From NCBI GenBank assembly GCA_035574315.1, contig DATLYW010000048.1, positions 124,001 through 188,000 on the forward strand: a DNA stretch of 64,000 nucleotides, given 5' to 3'. The notes beneath the pieces are model-generated. The model searched no databases. It was not told the DNA's origin and saw nothing but the letters and a program-made list of their open reading frames with translations. Origin of the DNA: Candidatus Zixiibacteriota bacterium. Lineage in GTDB: Bacteria; Desulfobacterota; Binatia; UBA9968. Position 1 is the first letter of the stretch. Each line of letters opens with the position of its first letter. Shown here one piece after another: positions 17,201 to 27,070 of this stretch. A program made the translations under genes and the position numbers.

Positions 17201-17704
17201 ATGGCGAGCGCTCTGGCCCATCAGGTCTACATCGGGGTTGGTTCGAACGTCGGCAACAAGAAGGAGAACTTCTTGGAAGCGTTGAGGCGCGTGAGCAGGC
17301 TCCCCGACACCAAGATCGTCAAGGAGTCGTCTCTCTATGAGAGCGAGCCGCACGGCGACTCGCGCGAATGGTACGTCAACGGCGCGATCGAGATCGAGAC
17401 GCGGTTCAAACCCGACGTGCTGTTGCAGAAGTTCAAGAACATCGAGCGCGCCATGGGGCGCAAGAAGGTGAAGAAGCGCTGGGGGGCGCGCATCATCGAT
17501 CTCGACATCCTGCTGTACGACGCGCTGATCGTGAAGAAGAAGAACCTGCGGATCCCCCATCCCGAAATGGCCAACCGGCGGTTCGTGCTGGTGCCGTTGA
17601 GCGAGATCGCGCCGCAGGTGATTCATCCCGAGCTCGGCGTCACCATCTCCGAGCTGCTCATCAACGTAAAGGACGACAAGAAGGTGACGCTGTACCACTC
17701 CTGA
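17201..17704 (+). CDS. folK: Hydroxymethyldihydropterin pyrophosphokinase FolK
   Basis: Transfers pyrophosphate from ATP to 6-hydroxymethyl-7,8-dihydropterin in folate synthesis. HPPK motifs are in order: YIGVGSNVGNKKENF (about residues 9-23), SSLYESEPHGDSREWYVNGA, and the signature RRWGAR-type segment KKRWGARIIDLDILLYD near 87-103. It ends with HPEMANRRFVLVPLSEIAP. The ATG at 17201 lies 20 bases after the dapL stop, and the frame upstream of it is only antiparallel to dapL. 167 residues, normal. Probably co-transcribed with dapL. Confidence 0.96.
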   Translation: MASALAHQVYIGVGSNVGNKKENFLEALRRVSRLPDTKIVKESSLYESEPHGDSREWYVNGAIEIETRFKPDVLLQKFKNIERAMGRKKVKKRWGARIIDLDILLYDALIVKKKNLRIPHPEMANRRFVLVPLSEIAPQVIHPELGVTISELLINVKDDKKVTLYHS

Positions 17705-17721
17705 ACGGGCCAGGCCCGGTC

Positions 17722-17751
17722 CCGCCGGCCCCGCCGGGCCCGGGCCGGCGG
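17722..17751 (+). other. 10-bp GC hairpin before a ribosome site
   Basis: A perfect inverted repeat, CCGCCGGCCC (17722-17731) and GGGCCGGCGG (17742-17751), with a 10-base loop. No T-run follows, so it is not an intrinsic terminator. It ends just before the purine-rich ribosome site of the next gene. Confidence 0.5.
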
Positions 17752-17768
17752 AAAGAGGAGCGCTTGCC

Positions 17769-17999
17769 TTGTTCCTGCGCCTGCTGCTTTTTCTGCTGTT
17801 GCTCTACGTCTGCCTGAGGATGGCGCGGGCCTACCTGCGCGGTGCACGCGACAAGCGCGGCGACTCCCTCGGCGGGAAAGGCGAAGAAATGGTTCTCGAC
17901 CCGCAGTGCCACGCCTACGTGCCCAAGTCGGAGGCACTCTGGCGGAACGGGAACTACTTTTGCAGCGAAGAATGCGCCCGGCGCTTCCTAAGCGGCTAG
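17769..17999 (+). CDS. Small membrane protein with YHS/TRASH-like Cys motif
   Basis: 76 residues. Residues 1-20 are one hydrophobic anchor (FLRLLLFLLLLYV). The C-terminal half reads DPQCHAYVPKSEALWRNG followed by YFCSEECARRF, a pattern seen in the PP0621-like family and related to metal-binding TRASH/YHS fingers (Cys near residue 47, then C-x3-C near 67-71). The start is TTG at 17769, with AGAGGAG eight to nine bases upstream. Function unknown; metal sensing or trafficking is plausible. Its stop overlaps the end of mpl on the other strand by a few bases. Confidence 0.75.
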   Translation: MFLRLLLFLLLLYVCLRMARAYLRGARDKRGDSLGGKGEEMVLDPQCHAYVPKSEALWRNGNYFCSEECARRFLSG

Positions 18000-19481
18000 C
18001 CGCGCCAGGATCTTGTCCTGCACGCCGTCGAAGCCGCCGTTCGACATGACCAGCACGATGTCGCCGGCCGCGGCGTTGGCCGCGACGTGAGCCGCGATCG
18101 CGTCGGCGCCCGCGAGCGCGACGGCGCGATCCTCCCCACAGCGGTCGTTGATCGCCGCCACCACGTTACCGACCGAAAGCCGCTCGCCCTCGGGGATCTT
18201 CTCCGGCTGATGCACCGCCGCGAGCACCACGCGGTCGGCGAGCCCGAGCGCGGCGGCGAACTCCCGCTCGAAGACGCGTCGACGGCTGGTGTTGCTCCGC
18301 GGCTCGAAAACCGCCCAAAGCCTGGCGCCGGGATACGCCGCTCGAACCGCCTCGATCGTCTCGCGCACGGCCGTCGGATGGTGCGCGAAGTCGTCGATCA
18401 GCCGCACGCCGCGCGCCGCCCCACGAAGCTCCTGGCGCCGCTTGACGCCGCGGAAGCCGGCGAACCCTTCGGCAAGCGTCCGATGGCCGAGGCCCAGGGT
18501 TCTCCCCACCGCGTAGACTGCCAGCGCGTTCTGTACGTTGTGCCGTCCGATCATGCCGAGCTCCACGCGCCCCTCCCGCCTGCCGCGCCAAACCGGAACG
18601 AAGCTGCTTCTCCCCTCGCGCGCCTCGATCTCGGCCGCGCTCCACTCCGCGCCGTCGCCGTACGTGATCACCCGGCAGCGCGCGCCCCCGGCGACGTCGA
18701 GCGCCGCGGGGTAGTCGCCGGAGACCACCAGCGTACCGTCGGCGGGGATCAGGTCGACGAGCCGGGCGAAAGCGCTCTTCAAATGATCCAGGTCCCGGTA
18801 GATGTCGGCGTGGTCGAACTCCACGCTCGTCAAGATGACGTGCCGCGGCCGGTAGTGGAGGAACTTCGGACCCTTGTCGAAAAACGCGCTGTCGTACTCG
18901 TCTCCTTCCAGCACGACGTGCCGTCCCGCGCCCCGGCTCCAGCCGCTGCCGAAGTTGAGCGGCATGCCCCCCACGAAAAAACCCGGATCGAATCCCGCCC
19001 GGGTCAAGGCCCATGCGGCGAGCGCAGTCGTCGTCGTCTTGCCGTGTGTTCCGGTGACCACCAGCGACTCACGGTCGCCTATGAGGAAGGTTCCGAGCGC
19101 CTGGGGAAACGACAGATAAGGAATCCCCGCGCTCAGGAGCGCCTGCGCTTCCGGATTGTCGCGCGAGACCGCGTTCCCGACGACCACGAGGTCGGGCTTC
19201 GGGACGAGGTGCTCTGCGCAAAAACCCGGGAGCACCTCGATACCGACCCCGGCCAGATAGGTGCTCATCGGCGGATAGACGTTCTGGTCCGAGCCGGTTA
19301 CCCGATAGCCCTCCGCCTGCAGAAGGCCCGCGAGCGAGGCCATGCCGACGCCGCAGACGGCGATGAGATGGATATGGCTGCCCTTGGGAGGAGCGTCGAA
19401 CATCGATGGATCACCTTCGACCGCGAAGCTCGGACCCGACGGCCCGGCGGCGCCGGCGTACTTCGGCCCGGCGGTGCTCAT
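17988..19481 (-). CDS. mpl: UDP-MurNAc:tripeptide ligase Mpl
   Basis: Cytoplasmic Mur-family ligase that joins L-Ala-gamma-D-Glu-meso-DAP recovered from the wall to UDP-MurNAc. The N-terminal Rossmann segment is HIHLIAVCGVGMASLAG, the ATP loop is VTGTHGKTTTT, then VLEGDEYDSAFFDKGPKFLHY and SVEFDHADIY. The C-terminal domain begins after HNVQNALA, with FAHHPTAVRETI. The ATG at 19481 overlaps the upstream gene's stop as ATGA, supporting coupling. An in-frame ATG at 19403 with GAAGG upstream is an alternative closer to the usual family start. It is the third gene of a wall-recycling operon behind ldcA. Confidence 0.93.
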   Translation of the reverse strand: MSTAGPKYAGAAGPSGPSFAVEGDPSMFDAPPKGSHIHLIAVCGVGMASLAGLLQAEGYRVTGSDQNVYPPMSTYLAGVGIEVLPGFCAEHLVPKPDLVVVGNAVSRDNPEAQALLSAGIPYLSFPQALGTFLIGDRESLVVTGTHGKTTTTALAAWALTRAGFDPGFFVGGMPLNFGSGWSRGAGRHVVLEGDEYDSAFFDKGPKFLHYRPRHVILTSVEFDHADIYRDLDHLKSAFARLVDLIPADGTLVVSGDYPAALDVAGGARCRVITYGDGAEWSAAEIEAREGRSSFVPVWRGRREGRVELGMIGRHNVQNALAVYAVGRTLGLGHRTLAEGFAGFRGVKRRQELRGAARGVRLIDDFAHHPTAVRETIEAVRAAYPGARLWAVFEPRSNTSRRRVFEREFAAALGLADRVVLAAVHQPEKIPEGERLSVGNVVAAINDRCGEDRAVALAGADAIAAHVAANAAAGDIVLVMSNGGFDGVQDKILARLAA

Positions 19482-20605
19482 GGGAACAACGCCTTCATGA
19501 TGAGGTCGTGAATGCGAGGTCGAAAATCGCGGATCCTTTCGTTCTTGCGCGTGGGATGAATGCGGTTGCTGAGCAGGATGACGTGGCAGTTTTTGTCGAG
19601 GTCCCACCACAGCGACGTCCCGGTAAAGCCGAGATGGCCCACTGACCTTGGCGAAAACAGGCTTCCCGCCGCGGACTGCGTCCCGGACGGCGTATCCCAC
19701 CCGAGCGCGTAGCTGGAGTCGTGCACCGTGCCGTCGCGGGTGAGGAACTCCCTGAGCAGGGGAGCCGGCAGAAAGTTGTCCTCGCCGCGGTAGCAGCGGC
19801 TCAACCGGGAGACGAGCCGGTGAATGTCCTGCGCCGACGAGAACAGGCCGGCGTGGCCCGCAACTCCTCCCATGGCGTACGCGTTGTCGTCGTGGACCTC
19901 GCCGCAGAGGATCTTTTTCCTCCACGGGCAGTTTTCCGTAGGCGCGATCATTTCCACCACGGGCTCGAGCCGCCGCGTTCTGAGCTGCGTCAGGTCGACG
20001 AAGGAGGTGGAACGCAGCTCCAGCGGCCTGAAGATCTGCTCCTGGCAGAAGCGGTCCAGCGTCGCTCCCGTCAGCTCCTCGACGAGCTGGCCGAGAACCA
20101 TGAAGCCGAGATCGCTGTACAGCGACTGGGTGCCCGGAACGCTCACCGGCCTGTCACGATGGATCTGCTCCAGGACGTAGCTCTTGGCCCCGCGGCTTGC
20201 GACGAAATGGATCCTTCCGGCCCTTTCCGCCTTTACGATCTCCTCGTAATACGGCTTCCACGCCGCCAGGCCGGAGGTGTGGCTGAGCAGCTGGCGCACG
20301 CTTACCGTGTGCTTGCCGAAAACCCCGAAGGTCGGGAAAAAGCGCGTTACGCGGTCGTCGAGGCGGACCTTTCTTTCCTTGACCAAAAGCATGACCGCCA
20401 GCGTGGTCGCGAGCGGCTTGGTGAGCGAGGCGAGGTCGAAAATAGTATGGATACGCATCGGTGTCCGCTCGGGGACGAGGGAGCGAAAACCGAAGGCCTG
20501 CTGGTAGACGACCTCATCCTCCCGGCCCACCAGAACCACCGCTCCGGGGAACACGCCTTGCTCGACGGCTTCTTGAAACGCCGCCTCGACGGAATCGAAG
20601 CTCAC
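19478..20605 (-). CDS. Serine hydrolase, beta-lactamase/class C family
   Basis: Penicillin-binding-protein-like serine enzyme. The SxxK motif with nucleophile is DLASLTKPLATTL near residues 53-65; the YxN-like motif appears as YSDLGFMVLG, and HLGFTGTSLWWD stands in for the third box. Such proteins are D-aminopeptidases, esterases or DD-carboxypeptidase-like. No clear signal peptide is seen from the chosen GTG at 20605, so it may act in the cytoplasm. Longer starts run into ldcA coding sequence and encode nothing family-like. It sits between ldcA and mpl, overlapping mpl by 4 bases, which points to a role in muropeptide recycling. Confidence 0.82.
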   Translation of the reverse strand: MSFDSVEAAFQEAVEQGVFPGAVVLVGREDEVVYQQAFGFRSLVPERTPMRIHTIFDLASLTKPLATTLAVMLLVKERKVRLDDRVTRFFPTFGVFGKHTVSVRQLLSHTSGLAAWKPYYEEIVKAERAGRIHFVASRGAKSYVLEQIHRDRPVSVPGTQSLYSDLGFMVLGQLVEELTGATLDRFCQEQIFRPLELRSTSFVDLTQLRTRRLEPVVEMIAPTENCPWRKKILCGEVHDDNAYAMGGVAGHAGLFSSAQDIHRLVSRLSRCYRGEDNFLPAPLLREFLTRDGTVHDSSYALGWDTPSGTQSAAGSLFSPRSVGHLGFTGTSLWWDLDKNCHVILLSNRIHPTRKNERIRDFRPRIHDLIMKALFP

Positions 20606-20675
20606 TTGACCGTTGCGCTTTCCAGCGATGTTTCGTCTTGCATACGCGCACGCCTGCTTTTCCCGCCGCCAGCGC

Positions 20676-21584
20676 TCAACACACGGGGGCTTCCAGCATG
20701 GAGAGGGAAGCGGTTTCGGCGTCAAGGAGCATCGGGATACCGAACGGAAGCGTGAGATTTTCCTTTCCGTGTCCGGCCTCCAGTCCCATGACCACCGGAT
20801 AGGGCGCGTCGCGGAACAACTCGCCGACGATCTGCGGAATCTGCCGCTCCCCCTCCCCGTCGCAGCCGGTAAAGCTCCCGAAGACGACCCCGGCCGGCCG
20901 ATCCAGCTTCCCGGCCATCTTCAGGTGCGTTAGCATGCGCTCGACCCGATAGGGCTTCTCCCCCACATCTTCCAGAAAAAGCAGCTTTCCCGCAGTTTCT
21001 ATTTCGTAGGGAGTCCCCAGCGTCGTTACCAGCAACGAGAGGCAGCCTCCCATCAACTCCGCCCGCGCCTTTCCGCGCCGAACGACCTCGCCCAATCGGA
21101 TCTTCCACGAAGATGTGTCGCCCCTCAGGACGCCCCAGAAGAAATCGCGGCTCCGGGCGCTCAGCCCGTTCGCCAGGTCCATGGCAACCATCGGACCGTG
21201 AAAAGTGACCATGCCCCAGCGCTCGGTGAGCCAGTTGAGCAGGATCGTCACGTCGCTGTAGCCAGCGAAGATTTTCGGTGCCGGCGCAGCCGCCCTCTCG
21301 AGGTACGGCAGGAGCTGAATCGACCCGAAGCCGCCCCGGGCGCAGAAGATCGCCGCAATATCGCCGCGCCCGAAGTAGGACAACAATTCCTCCGCCCGGC
21401 TCCGCCCATCGCCCGCCAGATAGCCTTTTTTTTCCCCTGCCCGGGGCGAGACCTCCACCTCGAAGCCTTCCCGGCGCAACGCTTCCACCCCGGCCGCCAG
21501 CGCATCCGGATCGACGCATCCCGCCGGCGCAACCACCCCGATGCGGTCTCCGGGAACGAGCCGCGGCGGCTTATTCACAGCCAT
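20676..21584 (-). CDS. ldcA: LD-carboxypeptidase (peptidase family S66)
   Basis: Cytoplasmic enzyme that removes the terminal D-Ala from muropeptide tetrapeptides. The N-terminal LVPGDRIGVVAPAG is typical. The catalytic Ser lies in FAGYSDVTILLNWL near residue 113, the Glu in LLFLEDVGEKPYRVERML, and the His in GLEAGHGKENLTLPFG near the end. 302 residues, normal for LdcA. First gene of the operon ldcA, serine hydrolase, mpl. A DnaA-box-like sequence (21571-21579) lies inside its first codons. Confidence 0.95.
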   Translation of the reverse strand: MAVNKPPRLVPGDRIGVVAPAGCVDPDALAAGVEALRREGFEVEVSPRAGEKKGYLAGDGRSRAEELLSYFGRGDIAAIFCARGGFGSIQLLPYLERAAAPAPKIFAGYSDVTILLNWLTERWGMVTFHGPMVAMDLANGLSARSRDFFWGVLRGDTSSWKIRLGEVVRRGKARAELMGGCLSLLVTTLGTPYEIETAGKLLFLEDVGEKPYRVERMLTHLKMAGKLDRPAGVVFGSFTGCDGEGERQIPQIVGELFRDAPYPVVMGLEAGHGKENLTLPFGIPMLLDAETASLSMLEAPVC

Positions 21585-21858
21585 GGGCGCTGTCCACAGG
21601 GCGCCACGGACTTCTCGAAGCCCGCACGGCAGCCCCCTGTGGATATTTCAACAAAGCTTTCCTGCAGGCGGTTTTCATGGAATTCGAATTTTTGCAGAAA
21701 ACCCGCGAACACTCAAGCTTTTTTACCCGCCAGGAGCGCCCGATCACGCTGTGACGGCTGCCACTGCGGTTGACTTCCCGCCCTCCCCCGGATAAACAAC
21801 GCTGTAGAGTTGACAGGTTCCACCGGGCTTTCCACGATCGCGGCGCAACTTATCCACA
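21571..21858. other. DnaA-box-like cluster in the ldcA/DUF507 spacer, candidate origin region
   Basis: Two sequences match TTWTNCACA: TTATTCACA (21571-21579) and the perfect TTATCCACA (21850-21858). Two near matches lie between: CTGTCCACA (21590-21598) and ATATCCACA on the minus strand (21646-21638). The spacer of about 289 bases also has AT-richer runs (21641-21725), including GAATTCGAATTTTTGCAG and AGCTTTTTTACC. dnaA, dnaN and gyrB are not nearby, so an origin is only a possibility; DnaA control of the flanking genes is the alternative. Confidence 0.4.
21770..21838 (+). promoter_or_regulatory. Tandem promoters of the DUF507 pair
   Basis: P1: TTGACT (21770-21775), 17 bases, TAAACA (21793-21798). 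P2: TTGACA (21810-21815), 17 bases, CACGAT (21833-21838). P2 would start transcription near the DnaA box at 21850. Confidence 0.45.
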
Positions 21859-21873
21859 GGTTTTCCGCTGCCG

Positions 21874-22149
21874 ATGAAGATCAAGCAGGAACAGCTGGAA
21901 CGGCTCGCGGGTCAACTTCTGGCAAGCTATCGCTCCAAAGGGTTGCTGGTAGCCAAAGGCGGCGATGCTGAGATCAAGGCGCGAATCGTCGCCGTCGTCG
22001 CCCAGAATTTCGCCGAGGAAGAGGCCATCGAAGAGGAGGCTCGCAGGGTGCTGGCGGAGCACGGCCGAGCCGCCCGGGACATGGACCCATACAAGATGTT
22101 TCTGATCGCCAAGCAAAAGGTCGCGGCGAGGAAGGGTTTCATCCTGTGA
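21874..22149 (+). CDS. DUF507 family protein (first copy)
   Basis: 91 residues, mostly helical and charged, with no signal peptide or membrane span. MKIKQEQLERLAGQLLASY and the C-terminal DPYKMFLIAKQKVAARKG match the DUF507 family as I recognise it. Function is unknown. The stop overlaps the GTG start of a second DUF507 gene (GTGA), so the two are translationally coupled and may form a heterodimer. Confidence 0.82.
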   Translation: MKIKQEQLERLAGQLLASYRSKGLLVAKGGDAEIKARIVAVVAQNFAEEEAIEEEARRVLAEHGRAARDMDPYKMFLIAKQKVAARKGFIL

Positions 22150-22421
22150 CCCGCCTTTCGGAGAGCCGCGTATCGCACCTCGCGCATCTGATCGTCGACG
22201 CCGTGACGAAGAGCGGCCTCGGGGAGTTCACCAACGTCGGGCGCGCTCTGGCCGAGACCAAAGCCGTGCTGCACAGCTTTTTCCAGCACGAAGATCAGAT
22301 CGACGAGATCGTCCGGAAAAAAATCCAGTCGCTGTCCCGGCCCATTCCGCCGGGGAGCCGCGAGTGGGACGTGCTCTACCGCAAGTACTTCGAGGAAGAA
22401 GCGCGAAAGCACAGGAAATAG
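22146..22421 (+). CDS. DUF507 family protein (second copy)
   Basis: 91 residues, helical, charged. N-terminal RLSESRVSHLAHLIVDAV aligns in character with the first copy's N-terminus, and DEIVRKKIQSLSRPIPPGS with WDVLYRKYFEEEARK near the end is the DUF507 C-terminal pattern. The start is GTG at 22146, overlapping the first gene's stop by 4 bases. Function unknown. A promoter for groES starts 15 bases after its stop. Confidence 0.82.
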   Translation: MTRLSESRVSHLAHLIVDAVTKSGLGEFTNVGRALAETKAVLHSFFQHEDQIDEIVRKKIQSLSRPIPPGSREWDVLYRKYFEEEARKHRK

Positions 22422-22435
22422 CCGTCCTTGGAGCC

Positions 22436-22463
22436 TTGACAGCCCGGGACGGATGTTTACATT
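22436..22463 (+). promoter_or_regulatory. Promoter of groES-groEL
   Basis: TTGACA (22436-22441), 16 bases, TACATT (22458-22463). No CIRCE inverted repeat (TTAGCACTC-N9-GAGTGCTAA) is present in the 138-base spacer, so HrcA control is not indicated. Confidence 0.55.
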
Positions 22464-22559
22464 AGGCTGGCTTCGGAAGCGCCCTTCCACACCGCGGCGC
22501 GGCCGGCCGGATTCCACGCATTCGATGACTCATTTTGGACGCTTGAAAGGAGGCGGGAA

Positions 22560-24510
<1,951 letters not shown>

Positions 24511-24531
24511 GCCGGGCTTTGAGGCGTCCGG

Positions 24532-24576
24532 GGCCCGCTGTGCCTGGTTCAAGGGTACAGCGGGCCTTTGTTTTTT
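24532..24576 (+). terminator. Intrinsic terminator of groES-groEL
   Basis: A perfect 10-bp stem, GGCCCGCTGT (24532-24541) and ACAGCGGGCC (24557-24566), with a 15-base loop, followed by TTTGTTTTTT. This is the clearest intrinsic terminator I see in the window. Confidence 0.9.
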
Positions 24577-24586
24577 GGCGTCTACC

Positions 24587-24615
24587 TTGACAACCCACGC
24601 CTTTTCCACTAGTCT
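24587..24615 (+). promoter_or_regulatory. Promoter of the ffh-rplS operon
   Basis: TTGACA (24587-24592), 17 bases, TAGTCT (24610-24615), placed 11 bases after the groEL terminator T-run. The ffh ATG is about 33 bases after the expected transcript start. Confidence 0.65.
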
Positions 24616-24654
24616 GTTTATTCAATTTTCGCTGAAATTATCGTAATTTAGACA

Positions 24655-25995
24655 ATGTTCGAATCGCTCACGGAAAAGCTCGAGCTGACCTTCAAGCGGC
24701 TCCGAGGCCAGGGGAAGATCAGCGAAAAGAACATCGACGACGCCCTGCGCGAGGTGCGGCTCGCGCTGCTCGAAGCCGACGTTCACGTCCAGGTCGTCAA
24801 GAGCTTTCTCGATTCGGTGAAATCGAAATCGCTCGGGCAGGAAGTCCTGCTCAGCCTCACGCCGGACCAGCAGTTCATCAAGATCGTCGCCGACGAGCTG
24901 GCCGCCATCCTGGGCGGCGAGCACCGGGAGCTCGATCTCAAGGCGGCTCCCCCCGTGGCGGTCATGCTGGTCGGGCTGCAGGGTTCCGGCAAGACGACGA
25001 CCGTCGCGAAGCTGGCGCGCCACCTCAAGAGGTCCCAGGGGAGGACTCCTTACCTGGTGCCGGCCGATGTCTACCGCCCGGCGGCCATCGAGCAGCTCCA
25101 GATCCTTGGAAAAGAGCTCGACCTTCCGGTCCACCCGACCGACCCCGAGAGCGATCCCGTGGACATCTGCCGGCAGGCACTGGAGCAGGCGAAAAGCCGG
25201 TTTTGCGACCTGCTCCTCATCGACACCGCCGGACGGCTCCACATAGACGAGCCGCTGATGCGGGAGCTCGCGGCGATCAAGGCAGCAATCGCCCCGCGCC
25301 ACGTCCTGTTCGTCGCCGATTCGATGACCGGCCAGGACGCGGTCAACCAGGCGATCGGCTTCGACCGCCATCTGGAGCTGACCGGGGTGATTCTGACCAA
25401 GCTCGACGGCGACGCCCGTGGCGGGGCGGCGCTTTCGATCCGCCGGATGGTCGGCAAGCCGATCCTCTTCTGCGGAACCGGTGAGAAGCTCGACGCGCTC
25501 GAGCCATTTTATCCCGACCGGCTGGCGTCGCGGATTCTCGGGATGGGCGACATCCTGTCGTTGATCGACAAGGCCCAGCAGACCATCGAGCAGAAGGACG
25601 CGGCCCGGCTCCAGAAGGTCATCCAGAAACAGCAGTTCACGCTCGAAGAGTTCTTGTTGCAGCTGCAGCAGATCAAGAAGATGGGCTCGATGGGAAGCCT
25701 TCTCGAGCTGATCCCCGGCGGAAAGAGGCTCGCTTCCCAGGTCGATACGGAAAAAGCCGAGCAGGAGCTCAAGCGGGTCGAGGCCATCATCAACTCGATG
25801 ACGCTCCAGGAGCGGCGCCACCCTGGCATCCTCAACGGCAGCCGGCGCCGGCGCATCGCCCAGGGCAGCGGCACGACCGTGACCGACGTCAACCGGCTGA
25901 TGAAGCAGTTCTTGGAGATGAAAAAGATGATGCAGAGGGTGAACAAGCTTGGGGTGCGGTCGCTGTTCGGCCGGATGCCTCACCTGTTCCAGTAA
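24655..25995 (+). CDS. ffh: Signal recognition particle protein Ffh
   Basis: GTPase subunit of SRP that binds signal sequences and 4.5S RNA. N domain (1-90), G domain with [15 protein letters not shown] near residues 106-120, [24 protein letters not shown] and [14 protein letters not shown]. The methionine-rich M domain from about 325 includes [12 protein letters not shown]. 446 residues, normal. First gene of a translation operon with rpsP, khpA, rimM, trmD and rplS, a conserved order in many bacteria. Confidence 0.98.
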   Translation: MFESLTEKLELTFKRLRGQGKISEKNIDDALREVRLALLEADVHVQVVKSFLDSVKSKSLGQEVLLSLTPDQQFIKIVADELAAILGGEHRELDLKAAPPVAVMLVGLQGSGKTTTVAKLARHLKRSQGRTPYLVPADVYRPAAIEQLQILGKELDLPVHPTDPESDPVDICRQALEQAKSRFCDLLLIDTAGRLHIDEPLMRELAAIKAAIAPRHVLFVADSMTGQDAVNQAIGFDRHLELTGVILTKLDGDARGGAALSIRRMVGKPILFCGTGEKLDALEPFYPDRLASRILGMGDILSLIDKAQQTIEQKDAARLQKVIQKQQFTLEEFLLQLQQIKKMGSMGSLLELIPGGKRLASQVDTEKAEQELKRVEAIINSMTLQERRHPGILNGSRRRRIAQGSGTTVTDVNRLMKQFLEMKKMMQRVNKLGVRSLFGRMPHLFQ

Positions 25996-26009
25996 AGGAG
26001 AACGAATCG

Positions 26010-26255
26010 ATGAGCGTTAGAATTCGCCTCGCCCGTCACGGCGCCAAGAAAAGACCGTTTTATCGGATCGTGGTCTGCGACGGGCGCTTTCCCAGGGACG
26101 GCCGGTACATCGAGCAGGTCGGGACCTACGATCCCAACGCCGCCGGCGGGGGAATCAAGATCGACCGCGAAAAAGTTCAGAGCTGGATCCAGCGGGGAGC
26201 CAAGCCGAGCGAAACGGTCTCCCAGCTGATCGCGCGGCAGAGCCGATCCGCTTGA
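26010..26255 (+). CDS. rpsP: 30S ribosomal protein S16
   Basis: [21 protein letters not shown] and the segment [15 protein letters not shown] are diagnostic of S16. 81 residues. It lies 14 bases after ffh, with AAGGAG as ribosome site. Structural protein of the small subunit body. Confidence 0.98.
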   Translation: MSVRIRLARHGAKKRPFYRIVVCDGRFPRDGRYIEQVGTYDPNAAGGGIKIDREKVQSWIQRGAKPSETVSQLIARQSRSA

Positions 26256-26281
26256 TCCGAACGGGAGGAGGCTTTCTCCTC

Positions 26282-26518
26282 ATGAAAGAGCTTGTCCAGT
26301 ATCTGGCGAAATCCCTCGTGAGCAATCCGGACGCCGTGGAGGTCAAGGAAACCGAGGAAGAATCCACTTCGATCTTCGAGTTGAAGGTGGCGAAAGAGGA
26401 TCTGGGACGCATCATCGGCAAGCAGGGCAGAACCGCGAAATCGATCCGTACGATTCTCAACGCGGCCGCGTCCCGGACCAACCGCAGGGTGGTGCTCGAG
26501 ATCGTCGAGGAAAAATAG
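26282..26518 (+). CDS. khpA: KH-domain RNA-binding protein KhpA
   Basis: Small KH protein, 78 residues from the ATG at 26282, the usual KhpA length. MKELVQYLAKSLVSNPDAVEV at the start and the KH loop GRIIGKQGRTAKSIRTIL near residues 43-60 define it. An in-frame TTG at 26252 overlaps the rpsP stop, but GGAGGAGG (26263-26270) fits the ATG better. KhpA works with KhpB in RNA binding and cell-size control in Gram-positives; here its place between rpsP and rimM is the conserved one. Confidence 0.93.
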   Translation: MKELVQYLAKSLVSNPDAVEVKETEEESTSIFELKVAKEDLGRIIGKQGRTAKSIRTILNAAASRTNRRVVLEIVEEK

Positions 26519-26538
26519 CGTCGGATCCCTGCGCGCCG

Positions 26539-27051
26539 GTGTCTGAGCGACTGGTTCCACTCGGGAAGATCGTCACGACTCACGGCGTCGGCGGCTGGCT
26601 GAAACTCAATCCATACAATCCGGAAACTGCGCTCCTGACGGCCGGACGCGAGGTGATCGTGCGGCGCGGGGGCTCGCGGTCGGTGCACGTCGTCGAAGCG
26701 AGCCGGCGGCAGCGCTCGCAAATCGTCTTCAAGCTCCGCGGTGTCGACGACATCACGCACGCGCAGGAGCTGATCGGAGCGACGCTGTCCGTGCCCGAGA
26801 GCGCTTTGGCCCCGCTGCCGCCCGGAGAGTACTATCATTTCCAGGTGATCGGCCTGGAGGTATTCGACGTGGAAGGCCGTCGGATCGGCGTCGTCAAGGA
26901 GGCCCGCCACTCCCCGGGCGGCGAGCTTTACGTTATCGCCGGGCCGCAGAAAGAGTACCTGATTCCGGCGGTCAAGGAGATCGTCGAGAAAGTGGACTTT
27001 GCGGCGGGCAGGTTGATCATCCGCCCTCCCGAGGGTCTCCTCGACCTCTGA
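26539..27051 (+). CDS. rimM: Ribosome maturation factor RimM
   Basis: Assembly factor for the 30S head that binds S19. N-terminal barrel [19 protein letters not shown] (about residues 5-23) and the C-terminal PRC-barrel with [34 protein letters not shown] and PPEGLLDL are typical. 170 residues. The start is GTG at 26539, read from frame and family fit; no strong ribosome site is seen before it. trmD follows 19 bases downstream. Confidence 0.95.
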   Translation: MSERLVPLGKIVTTHGVGGWLKLNPYNPETALLTAGREVIVRRGGSRSVHVVEASRRQRSQIVFKLRGVDDITHAQELIGATLSVPESALAPLPPGEYYHFQVIGLEVFDVEGRRIGVVKEARHSPGGELYVIAGPQKEYLIPAVKEIVEKVDFAAGRLIIRPPEGLLDL

Positions 27052-27070
27052 CGCAGTTGGCCGTAGCTCG

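Noticed and set aside
22422..22559. Possible CIRCE heat-shock operator before groES
   Set aside because: The spacer was read base by base and has no TTAGCACTC / GAGTGCTAA dyad.
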